Shown: in pieces, positions 27,478-34,805 of the stretch
Position numbering within the stretch: the stretch's first letter is position 1
How the letters are laid out: each line of letters starts with the position of its first letter
Translations under genes and position numbers: made by a program
The notes under the pieces: model-generated
The model's input: only the letters and a program-made list of their open reading frames with translations
Told to the model about the DNA's origin: nothing
Databases searched by the model: none
Origin: Streptomyces sp. ISL-98
GTDB taxonomy: Bacteria; Actinomycetota; Actinomycetes; Streptomycetales; Streptomycetaceae
Assembly: GCF_018614055.1 (NCBI RefSeq)
Contig: NZ_JAGGPB010000020.1
Span: forward strand, 1 to 64,000
Direction: 5' to 3'
DNA: 64,000 bases

Positions 27478-28602
27478 GTGACTGAGATCGAGATCGGGCG
27501 CGGCAAGCGCGGCCGCAGGGCGTACGCGTTCGACGACATCGCCATCGTGCCGAGCCGGCGCACCCGGGACCCGAAGGAGGTCTCGATCGCCTGGCAGATC
27601 GACGCCTATCGTTTCGAGCTGCCCTTCCTGGCGGCTCCGATGGACTCCGTCGTCTCGCCGCAGACCGCGATCCGCATCGGTGAGCTGGGTGGCCTGGGCG
27701 TACTGAACCTCGAAGGTCTGTGGACCCGGTACGAGGACCCGGAGCCGCTGCTCCAGGAGATCGCCGAGCTGGACGAGGACACCGCCACCCGCCGCCTCCA
27801 GGAGATCTACGCCGCCCCCATCCAGGCGGACCTGATCGGGCAGCGCATCAAGGAGGTGCGCGACTCGGGTGTCGTCACCGCCGCCGCGCTGTCTCCGCAG
27901 CGTACGGCCGAGTTCTCCAAGGCCGTCGTGGACGCCGGTGTCGACATCTTCGTGATCCGCGGGACCACGGTCTCCGCCGAGCACGTGTCGGGCGCAGCCG
28001 AGCCGCTCAACCTCAAGCAGTTCATCTACGAGCTCGACGTGCCGGTCATCGTGGGCGGCTGTGCGACGTACACCGCCGCGCTGCACCTGATGCGTACGGG
28101 CGCGGCCGGCGTCCTCGTCGGCTTCGGCGGCGGCGCCGCGCACACCACGCGCAACGTGCTGGGCATCCAGGTGCCCATGGCGACCGCGGTCGCCGATGTC
28201 GCCGCCGCCCGCCGCGACTACATGGACGAGTCCGGCGGCCGGTACGTGCACGTCATCGCGGACGGCGGTGTGGGCTGGTCCGGCGACCTGCCGAAGGCCA
28301 TCGCCTGCGGCGCGGACGCCGTGATGATGGGCTCGCCGCTGGCGCGCGCGACGGACGCGCCCGGCCGCGGTCACCACTGGGGCATGGAGGCCGTCCACGA
28401 GGACGTGCCGCGCGGAAAGCGGATGGACCTGGGTGCGGTCGGCACGACCGAGGAGATCCTCCTCGGCCCGTCGCACACGCCGGACGGCTCGATGAACCTC
28501 TTCGGTGCGCTGCGCCGTTCGATGGCGACGACGGGCTACAGCGAGCTCAAGGAGTTCCAGCGCGTCGAGGTGACGGTCTCCCCGGCGGAGCACAAGCGCT
28601 GA
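27478..28602 (+). CDS. guaB3: GuaB3 family IMP dehydrogenase-like protein
   Basis: A 374-residue IMPDH/GMPR-family barrel without CBS domains, conserved next to guaB in actinobacteria. It has the family signatures FDDIAIVPSRRTRD, LAAPMDSVVS, GGLGVLNLEGLW, HLMRTGAAGVLVGFGGGAAHTTRNVLG, VIADGGVGWSGDLPKAIACGADAVMMGSPLA and the C-terminal MNLFGALRRSMATTGYSELKEFQRV. In the position of the IMPDH catalytic cysteine (compare GSICTTR in guaB) there is His222 (GAAHTTR), so ordinary IMP dehydrogenation through a thioimidate is not expected. As I recall it, the M. tuberculosis relative also lacks Cys there. The GTG start is 103 bases from guaB. The function is unsettled. Confidence 0.93.
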   Translation: MTEIEIGRGKRGRRAYAFDDIAIVPSRRTRDPKEVSIAWQIDAYRFELPFLAAPMDSVVSPQTAIRIGELGGLGVLNLEGLWTRYEDPEPLLQEIAELDEDTATRRLQEIYAAPIQADLIGQRIKEVRDSGVVTAAALSPQRTAEFSKAVVDAGVDIFVIRGTTVSAEHVSGAAEPLNLKQFIYELDVPVIVGGCATYTAALHLMRTGAAGVLVGFGGGAAHTTRNVLGIQVPMATAVADVAAARRDYMDESGGRYVHVIADGGVGWSGDLPKAIACGADAVMMGSPLARATDAPGRGHHWGMEAVHEDVPRGKRMDLGAVGTTEEILLGPSHTPDGSMNLFGALRRSMATTGYSELKEFQRVEVTVSPAEHKR

Positions 28603-28617
28603 CGTTTTTGGCTGTCT

Positions 28618-28664
28618 GTACGGAAGGGGCCCGGACCGCTGTGCGGTCCGGGCCCCTTCCGTAC
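28618..28664. terminator. Bidirectional terminator, 22-bp perfect stem
   Basis: A 22-bp perfect inverted repeat with a TGT loop (28618-28639 and 28643-28664) lies between the converging guaB3 gene and the membrane-protein gene ending at 28673. It should stop transcripts from both sides. Confidence 0.92.
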
Positions 28665-28672
28665 AAGCGTCG

Positions 28673-29158
28673 TTACGCGGCGGACTTCTTGGCGGCCGAG
28701 AAGGCGGCGAAGGCGCCGATGGCGAGGAAGAGGAAGGTCATCGGTCCCGCCTCCTCCTTCCAGCCCGTCGTCAGCACGCTGAACTCCTGGAAGAACATCT
28801 CCGTCACAGTGACGGGGAGTACGTCGGACAGGGCGATCGCGAAGCCGAGCAGCTGGCCCAGGTAGACCGCGCCGAGCGACAGGATCGCGCCGATCACCGG
28901 CAGTGCCGGGTTGCTGCCGCCGACCTTGCCGGCCGCGAAGCCGATCAGGTAGCCGACGCCGACGGCCGCGAAGCCGATCTGGTACTCGGTGGCGCCGATG
29001 ATGGCGCCGTAGATCCCGGCGGTGACGACTGCTGCGGCGAAGGCCGCCACGATGCCGAGGACGACGTTGTCGCGGGCCGGGGCGGGGGCCGGGGCCTGCG
29101 GGTAGGCGCCGTCGGCGAACGGGTTGCCGGACTGCGGCGGCGGCACGGGCTGGCTCAT
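28673..29158 (-). CDS. Small membrane protein of unknown function
   Basis: A 161-residue protein with a Pro/Ala-rich cytoplasmic N terminus (residues 1-28) and about four membrane segments: 32-54 (VVLGIVAAFAAAVVTAGIYGAII), 60-78, 86-110 (ALPVIGAILSLGAVYLGQLLGFAIAL) and 142-157 (TFLFLAIGAFAAFSAA). Segments 1 and 2 are Gly/Ala-rich. There is a GGGGGGA ribosome binding site before ATG 29158. No family is recognised with confidence. It is a single gene between a terminator and the nucleotide-sugar dehydrogenase gene. Confidence 0.8.
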   Translation of the reverse strand: MSQPVPPPQSGNPFADGAYPQAPAPAPARDNVVLGIVAAFAAAVVTAGIYGAIIGATEYQIGFAAVGVGYLIGFAAGKVGGSNPALPVIGAILSLGAVYLGQLLGFAIALSDVLPVTVTEMFFQEFSVLTTGWKEEAGPMTFLFLAIGAFAAFSAAKKSAA

Positions 29159-29289
29159 GTGAAAAATCCCCCCAGGGATGATGCGTGCGCACAGGTGTGC
29201 GGGAAATGACGCCGCAGGCTAGCAGTCCCGTACGACTGTGGGCCCCGGAATTGCGAGTCGCAGTGCCTTATCGGTGCCTGATGGCTGCC

Positions 29290-30552
29290 TTATAGGCGGT
29301 GGCTTGCTCCTGTGGGGGACGCTCCACGCGTGTCGAGGAGCAGCTGAGCCTTCACCGCGAGGCCCTGGAGATCGTAGGTGCGGTGGTGCTGGAGAAGGAT
29401 CGTCAGGTCGGCGTTGGCGGCCGCCTCGTAGAGGGAGTCGGCGCGGGGCACGGGGACGTCCCGGACGCGCCAGTCGGGGACGTGGGGGTCGTGGTAGCCG
29501 ACCTGGGCGCCCAGGTCCATCAGGCGGGTGGCGATTTCCTGGGCGGGGGAGCCCTGCTGGTCGGCGAGGTCCTGCTTGTAGGTGACGCCGAGGAGGAGGA
29601 TGCGGGCGCCGCGGGCGGACTTGCCGTGCTCGTTGAGGAGGGTGGCGCAGCGCTGGATGACGTACTGCGGCATGCGGTCGTTGATTTCCTGTGCGAGGCC
29701 GACCATGCGCAGGGGGTGGCCGGGCGTACGGCTGCTGTGCGGGATGTAGTTCGGGTCGACGGGGACGCCGTGGCCGCCGACGCCGGGGCCCGGGCGGAAG
29801 GCCTGGAAGCCGAAGGGCTTGGTCTCGGCGCAGCGGATGACGTCCCAGAGGTCGACGCCGAGGTCGTGGCAGAGCACGGCCATTTCGTTGACGAGTGCGA
29901 TGTTGACGTGCCGGTAGTTCGTTTCGAGTACGCCGACGGTCTCGGCCTCGCGGGGGCCGCGTGCGCGGACCACCTTGTCGGTGAGGCGCCCGTAGAAGGC
30001 GGCGGCCGATTCGGTGCAGGCGGGGGTGAGGCCGCCGATGACCTGGGGGGTGTTGGCGTAACTGTGCACCCGGTTGCCGGGGTCCACACGGCTGGGGGAG
30101 TACGCGAGATGGAAGTCCCGCCCCGCGCGCAGCCCGGAGCCCTCTTCGAGGATGGGGCGGAGGAATTCTTCCGTGGTGCCCGGGTAGGCGGCGGATTCGA
30201 GCAGCACGGTGGTGTGCGGGCGCAGTTGCGCGGCGAGGGCTCTGGCGGCGTCGCCGACGGCGGTGAGGTCGAGCGTACGGTCCGCGCCGAGCGGGGTGGG
30301 GGCGCAGATGACCGCGGTACGGACCCGGCCCAGCGCGGCCGGTTCGGTGACGGTACGGAAGCCTCCCGCGAGCATCCTGCGCAGGCCGGCGGCGGTGAGG
30401 GAGCCGTCGGCCGGGGTGCGGCCCGCGGCGAGTTCCGCGAGGAGGCGTGGGCCGGTGTCGTAGCCGATGGTGTCGATGCCGGCGGCGACGGCGGCCTGGG
30501 CGAGGGGGAGGCCGAGGTGGCCGAGTCCGATGACGGCGAGATCTGCGGGCAT
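29290..30552 (-). CDS. UDP-ManNAc-type nucleotide-sugar dehydrogenase lacking the catalytic Cys
   Basis: A 420-residue member of the UDP-glucose/GDP-mannose dehydrogenase family, closest in motifs to UDP-N-acetyl-mannosamine/glucosamine dehydrogenases (WecC type). The NAD motif is VIGLGHLGLPLA (residues 6-17). Also seen are CAPTPL, a YSPSRVDPGN segment, LETNYRHVNIALVNE with the conserved Asn, and the active-site loop GPGVGGHGVPVDPNYI. Active enzymes have GGHC(I/V)PVDP; here the nucleophile is Gly262. The C-terminal UDP-binding domain is complete (LLLGVTYKQDLADQQGSPAQEI). Oxidation to the uronate by the usual thiohemiacetal route is therefore doubtful. The ATG at 30552 gives the standard N terminus. 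No glycan genes are adjacent. Confidence 0.88.
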   Translation of the reverse strand: MPADLAVIGLGHLGLPLAQAAVAAGIDTIGYDTGPRLLAELAAGRTPADGSLTAAGLRRMLAGGFRTVTEPAALGRVRTAVICAPTPLGADRTLDLTAVGDAARALAAQLRPHTTVLLESAAYPGTTEEFLRPILEEGSGLRAGRDFHLAYSPSRVDPGNRVHSYANTPQVIGGLTPACTESAAAFYGRLTDKVVRARGPREAETVGVLETNYRHVNIALVNEMAVLCHDLGVDLWDVIRCAETKPFGFQAFRPGPGVGGHGVPVDPNYIPHSSRTPGHPLRMVGLAQEINDRMPQYVIQRCATLLNEHGKSARGARILLLGVTYKQDLADQQGSPAQEIATRLMDLGAQVGYHDPHVPDWRVRDVPVPRADSLYEAAANADLTILLQHHRTYDLQGLAVKAQLLLDTRGASPTGASHRL

Positions 30553-30786
30553 GGCGGTGAGCCGCGTCCTTCCCAATAGCCGGAGGGGAGGCAAGGCGCA
30601 AGCCCTGTGGACAGTTCGGGCGAGCGCAATGTCAGACTAGGCGTAAATATGACCGTTATGCGGCATTGCTTGCGGCTGTGGTGCGGGAGTGTTGTCCACA
30701 GGCGGTGGCTGAACCCGGGGAGCACAGACAGAATCGAGGGGGTGGGGATCTGATCCCGACCACCCCGACCACAACGGGAGGCAGCA

Positions 30787-32496
30787 GTGAGGACAGCGAC
30801 ACTGGGACCTGCGGAGCGCGCCGAGGCGCTCGCGGGGATGGCCGAGCGTGAACTGGACGTGCTTGTCGTGGGCGCCGGAGTGGTCGGTGCGGGGACGGCA
30901 CTCGACGCCGCCACCCGCGGGCTCTCGACCGGTCTCGTCGAGGCGAGGGACTGGGCGTCGGGCACATCGAGCCGGTCGAGCAAGCTGATTCACGGCGGGC
31001 TGCGCTATCTGGAGATGCTCGACTTCGCGCTCGTACGGGAAGCGCTGAAGGAACGCGGGCTGCTCCTCGAACGGCTGGCGCCGCATCTGGTGAAACCGGT
31101 GCCGTTCCTCTACCCGCTCCAGCACAAGGGCTGGGAGCGGTGGTACGCCGGGTCGGGCGTGGCGTTGTACGACGCGATGTCGGTGTCCTCGGGGCACGGG
31201 CGCGGGCTGCCGATGCACCGTCACCTGTCGCGCAAGCGCGCGCTGCGGGTCGCCCCCGCGCTGAAGAAGGACGCGCTGGTGGGCGCGTTGCAGTACTACG
31301 ACGCACAGATGGACGACGCGCGCTATGTGGCGACGCTGGTGCGCACGGCCTCGCAGTACGGCGCGCACGTCGCCAACCGGGCCAGGGTCATCGGCTTCCT
31401 GCGGGAGGGCGAGCGGGTTGTCGGGGCGCGGGTCCAGGACGTGGAGGGCGGCGGGGAGTACGAGATCCGGGCCAAGCAGGTCGTCAATGCGACCGGGGTG
31501 TGGACGGACGACACGCAGGCGCTGATCGGCGAGCGCGGGCAGTTCCATGTGCGGGCGTCCAAGGGCATCCATCTGGTGGTGCCCAAGGACCGGATTCATT
31601 CGTCGACCGGGCTGATCCTGCGGACCGAGAAGTCGGTGCTGTTCGTCATCCCGTGGGGGCGGCACTGGATCGTGGGGACGACGGACACGGACTGGGATCT
31701 GGACAAGGCGCACCCGGCGGCGTCCAGCGCCGACATCGACTACCTGCTGGAGCACGTGAATTCGGTGCTCGCGGTGCCGCTGACACGGGACGACGTCCAG
31801 GGGGTGTACGCCGGACTGCGGCCGCTGCTGGCCGGGGAGTCGGACGCCACCAGCAAGCTCTCGCGCGAGCACACGGTGGCGCATCCGGTGCCGGGGCTCG
31901 TCGTGGTCGCGGGCGGCAAGTACACGACGTACCGCGTGATGGCGAAGGACGCGGTGGACGAGGCGGTGCACGGCCTCGACCAGCGGGTCGCGGAGTGCGT
32001 GACGGAGGATGTGCCGCTCGCCGGGGCCGAGGGGTACAAGGCGCTGTGGAACGCGCGGGCGCGGATCGCGGCGCGGACGGGGCTTCATGTGGTGCGCGTC
32101 GAGCACCTGTTGAACCGGTACGGCGCGCTGGCCGAGGAGGTGCTGGAGCTGGTCGTCGGCGAGCCGTCGCTGGGCGAGCCGCTGGCGGCCGCCGACGACT
32201 ACCTGCGGGCGGAGATTGTGTACGCCGCGTCGCACGAAGGGGCGCGGCACCTCGACGACGTACTGACGCGGCGTACGCGCATCTCGATCGAGACCTTCGA
32301 CCGGGGGACGCGCAGCGCGCGGGAGTGCGCGGAGCTGATGGCGCCGGTGCTGGGGTGGGACAAGGGGCAGATCGAGAAGGAAGTCGAGCACTACGAGAAG
32401 AGGGTGGAGGCGGAGCGGGAATCGCAGCGGCAGCCGGACGACCTGACGGCGGACGCGGCGCGGCTGGGGGCGCCGGACATCGCACCGCTCCAGTGA
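30787..32496 (+). CDS. glpD: Glycerol-3-phosphate dehydrogenase (aerobic, FAD)
   Basis: A 569-residue flavoprotein that oxidises sn-glycerol 3-phosphate to dihydroxyacetone phosphate at the membrane. The FAD motif is VLVVGAGVVGAGTALDAATRG (about residues 25-45). Family motifs are SSRSSKLIHGGLRYLE, YYDAQMDDARYV, NATGVWTDD, ASKGIHLVVPKDR, WGRHWIVGTTDTDWD and GGKYTTYRVMAKDAVD. The C-terminal alpha-helical cap has VYAASHEGARHLDDVLTRRTRISIE. The GTG start has GGAGG upstream. It stands alone, with about 180 bases of upstream region toward the divergent nucleotide-sugar dehydrogenase gene. Confidence 0.97.
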   Translation: MRTATLGPAERAEALAGMAERELDVLVVGAGVVGAGTALDAATRGLSTGLVEARDWASGTSSRSSKLIHGGLRYLEMLDFALVREALKERGLLLERLAPHLVKPVPFLYPLQHKGWERWYAGSGVALYDAMSVSSGHGRGLPMHRHLSRKRALRVAPALKKDALVGALQYYDAQMDDARYVATLVRTASQYGAHVANRARVIGFLREGERVVGARVQDVEGGGEYEIRAKQVVNATGVWTDDTQALIGERGQFHVRASKGIHLVVPKDRIHSSTGLILRTEKSVLFVIPWGRHWIVGTTDTDWDLDKAHPAASSADIDYLLEHVNSVLAVPLTRDDVQGVYAGLRPLLAGESDATSKLSREHTVAHPVPGLVVVAGGKYTTYRVMAKDAVDEAVHGLDQRVAECVTEDVPLAGAEGYKALWNARARIAARTGLHVVRVEHLLNRYGALAEEVLELVVGEPSLGEPLAAADDYLRAEIVYAASHEGARHLDDVLTRRTRISIETFDRGTRSARECAELMAPVLGWDKGQIEKEVEHYEKRVEAERESQRQPDDLTADAARLGAPDIAPLQ

Positions 32497-32768
32497 GCGC
32501 CGTCGCGGAGAGTGGCGGCAGAGGGCCGATCTTGTAAAGGGGGGAAGTCGCGTGTGGTGTGGGGAGGTTCGGTGGAACCGTCCTCGCACGGCTGTGACCT
32601 GCGCAAGGTCCCTTTCGTCGGTTCTGTGAACGGCTCCCGGTGACCCGGGACCACGATCGGTCGCGCGGTGAGGGACAATGATGGCTCTGCCAGGGCGGGT
32701 TACTGCTTCCCCCTGGAACGCAGCCATCACGGGTCGCGGGCGTAGATCAGGGATCGCAGAGGGGACGC

Positions 32769-34661
32769 ATGTCGGACGCGGAGCAGTCCAAGGACACCAA
32801 GGGACGTCTTCTCGCCGGACGGTACCGGCTCGGAGATGTGCTCGGCCGGGGTGGCATGGGCACGGTCTGGCGTGCCGTCGACGAGACGCTGGGCCGCACC
32901 GTCGCGGTGAAGGAACTGCGCTTCCCCACGAGCATCGACGAGGAAGAGAAGCGCCGGCTCATCACCCGCACGCTGCGCGAGGCGAAGGCGATCGCCCGGA
33001 TCCGTAACAACGGCGCGGTGACCGTCTACGACGTGGTCGACGAGGACGACCGGCCGTGGATCGTCATGGAGCTGATCGAGGGCAAGTCGCTGGCCGAAGC
33101 GGTACGCGAGGACGGGCTGCTGACGCCGCGTCGTGCCGCCGAAGTGGGCCTCGCCATCCTCGACGTACTGCGCTCGGCGCACCGCGAGGGCATCCTGCAC
33201 CGCGACGTGAAGCCGTCCAACGTCCTCATCTCCGAGGACGGCCGGGTCGTGCTGACCGACTTCGGTATCGCACAGGTCGAGGGCGACCCGTCGATCACGT
33301 CGACCGGCATGCTGGTGGGCGCTCCCTCGTACATCTCGCCGGAGCGGGCCCGTGGTCACAAGCCGGGGCCTGCAGCGGACCTGTGGTCGCTGGGCGGTCT
33401 GCTGTACGCATCGGTGGAGGGCACTCCGCCGTACGACAAGGGCTCGGCGATCGCGACCTTGACGGCGGTCATGACGGAGCCGCTCGACCCGCCGAGGAAC
33501 GCGGGGCCGCTGGAAGAGGTCATCTACGGCCTGCTGGCCAAGGACCCCGAGCAGCGGCTCGACGAGGCGGGGGCGCGGGCACTCCTGATCGACGTGATCG
33601 AGGCGCCCGACAAGACGACCGAGCCGGAGCCGTCGCCCGAGGCGACGCGGGTGGTAGCGCTGCCGCCCGTACCGGAGGACGCGGCTCCTGCGTCGCGCAC
33701 CAGGAGCGACGCCGGCGCGGGCGAAGGCGGCAGCGACCGGGTTCGCGGTGCGCTGAAGTCCGTACGCAACGCGGCGGCGGCCCAGGCGGCCAAGCAGAAG
33801 CAGGCGTCCCAGGCGCGGTCCCAGGCGCAGCAGCAGTCGCAGGCCGCGGCCGGGCCCAAGCCGCCCGTGCGGGCTCCGCTCACCGATGTCGTGCCGCGTC
33901 GCACGCTGGTGATCGTCGCGCTGGTCGCCGCGCTCGCGGTGATCGGCACCGTGCTCGCTGTCGCGCTGAACGGCGGCCAGAACGAGGGCGATCAGGGCAA
34001 GTCCAAGGAAGGGACGTCCGCTTCGAGCGGCGTCACGGCCGGCGAGGGCGCCAAGGGCGGGGACGAAGACAAGGAAACGGGCAAGGGCAAGGACAAGGAC
34101 CAGGGCAAGGAAGAGGGCCAAGGCCAGGACCCGGGCAAGGGCGAGGGCGGCGGTCAGGACACCGGCGGGTCCAAGACGGACGACCCGCCGAAGTCGGACG
34201 GGCTGCCCGACGGGTACAAGAAGGTCAGCGACGACCGGTTCCACTTCACTATGGCGATGCCCGAGGGCTTCGAGCGGAACCGCATAGCGGGCCTGAACTC
34301 CGGCGGCATATACAACAAGGACGGCGGATTCCCGCGCGTCCAGGTCGACTTCAATGCCAGCCCGACGGACGACGCCCGCGCCGCCTGGGCGGCGGCGAGG
34401 CTCGGTGTCGCCGCGACCAGTACCAACTACAAGCACCTCGGGATAAGGCCCGTCGACTACAACGGCTATCCCACCACCGCCGACTGGGAGTTCGAGCGCG
34501 ACCAGCAGGGGCAGCGGGTTCATGTGCTCAACCGCGGCTTCAAGGTGGACGCCCGTCACGGCTACTCCATCATGGTGAGCTGCAAGGCGAGCGAGTGGGA
34601 CGGCAAGGAGTGCCGGACGCTGCGGGAGACCGCGTTCGACACGTTCAAGCCCAAGGACTGA
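32769..34661 (+). CDS. Receptor-type Ser/Thr protein kinase (array member 1)
   Basis: A 630-residue kinase. The catalytic domain covers residues 18-285: glycine loop GRGGMGTVW (26-34), VAVK lysine 48, HRDVKPSN with catalytic Asp146, DFGIA and an APE-like SPERA. A charged, Gln-rich linker leads to a single membrane segment (about 378-400, LVIVALVAALAVIGTVLAVAL). After a Lys/Gly/Asp-rich spacer comes an outer domain of about 150 residues starting DGYKKVSDDRFHFTMAMPEGF. There are no PASTA repeats. The ATG has GAGGGGA upstream. It is the first of four related kinase-type genes in a row on the same strand. Confidence 0.95.
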   Translation: MSDAEQSKDTKGRLLAGRYRLGDVLGRGGMGTVWRAVDETLGRTVAVKELRFPTSIDEEEKRRLITRTLREAKAIARIRNNGAVTVYDVVDEDDRPWIVMELIEGKSLAEAVREDGLLTPRRAAEVGLAILDVLRSAHREGILHRDVKPSNVLISEDGRVVLTDFGIAQVEGDPSITSTGMLVGAPSYISPERARGHKPGPAADLWSLGGLLYASVEGTPPYDKGSAIATLTAVMTEPLDPPRNAGPLEEVIYGLLAKDPEQRLDEAGARALLIDVIEAPDKTTEPEPSPEATRVVALPPVPEDAAPASRTRSDAGAGEGGSDRVRGALKSVRNAAAAQAAKQKQASQARSQAQQQSQAAAGPKPPVRAPLTDVVPRRTLVIVALVAALAVIGTVLAVALNGGQNEGDQGKSKEGTSASSGVTAGEGAKGGDEDKETGKGKDKDQGKEEGQGQDPGKGEGGGQDTGGSKTDDPPKSDGLPDGYKKVSDDRFHFTMAMPEGFERNRIAGLNSGGIYNKDGGFPRVQVDFNASPTDDARAAWAAARLGVAATSTNYKHLGIRPVDYNGYPTTADWEFERDQQGQRVHVLNRGFKVDARHGYSIMVSCKASEWDGKECRTLRETAFDTFKPKD

Positions 34662-34805
34662 CGTACGGAGGGGCCGGGTTGCCAAGACCCGGCGGCGCGG
34701 TCGGGTCTTGCCCCGTATCGTGAGAGCTCGTGGACTGTACGCGACCGGAATTGACGGTTTGGTGCGGTCCTGGACCGGGGGAACAGCGCGCTCTGGGGAG
34801 GCGTC

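Noticed and set aside
30637..32730. 697-codon minus-strand frame opposite glpD
   Set aside because: Shadow of glpD with His/Arg/Pro-rich translation.
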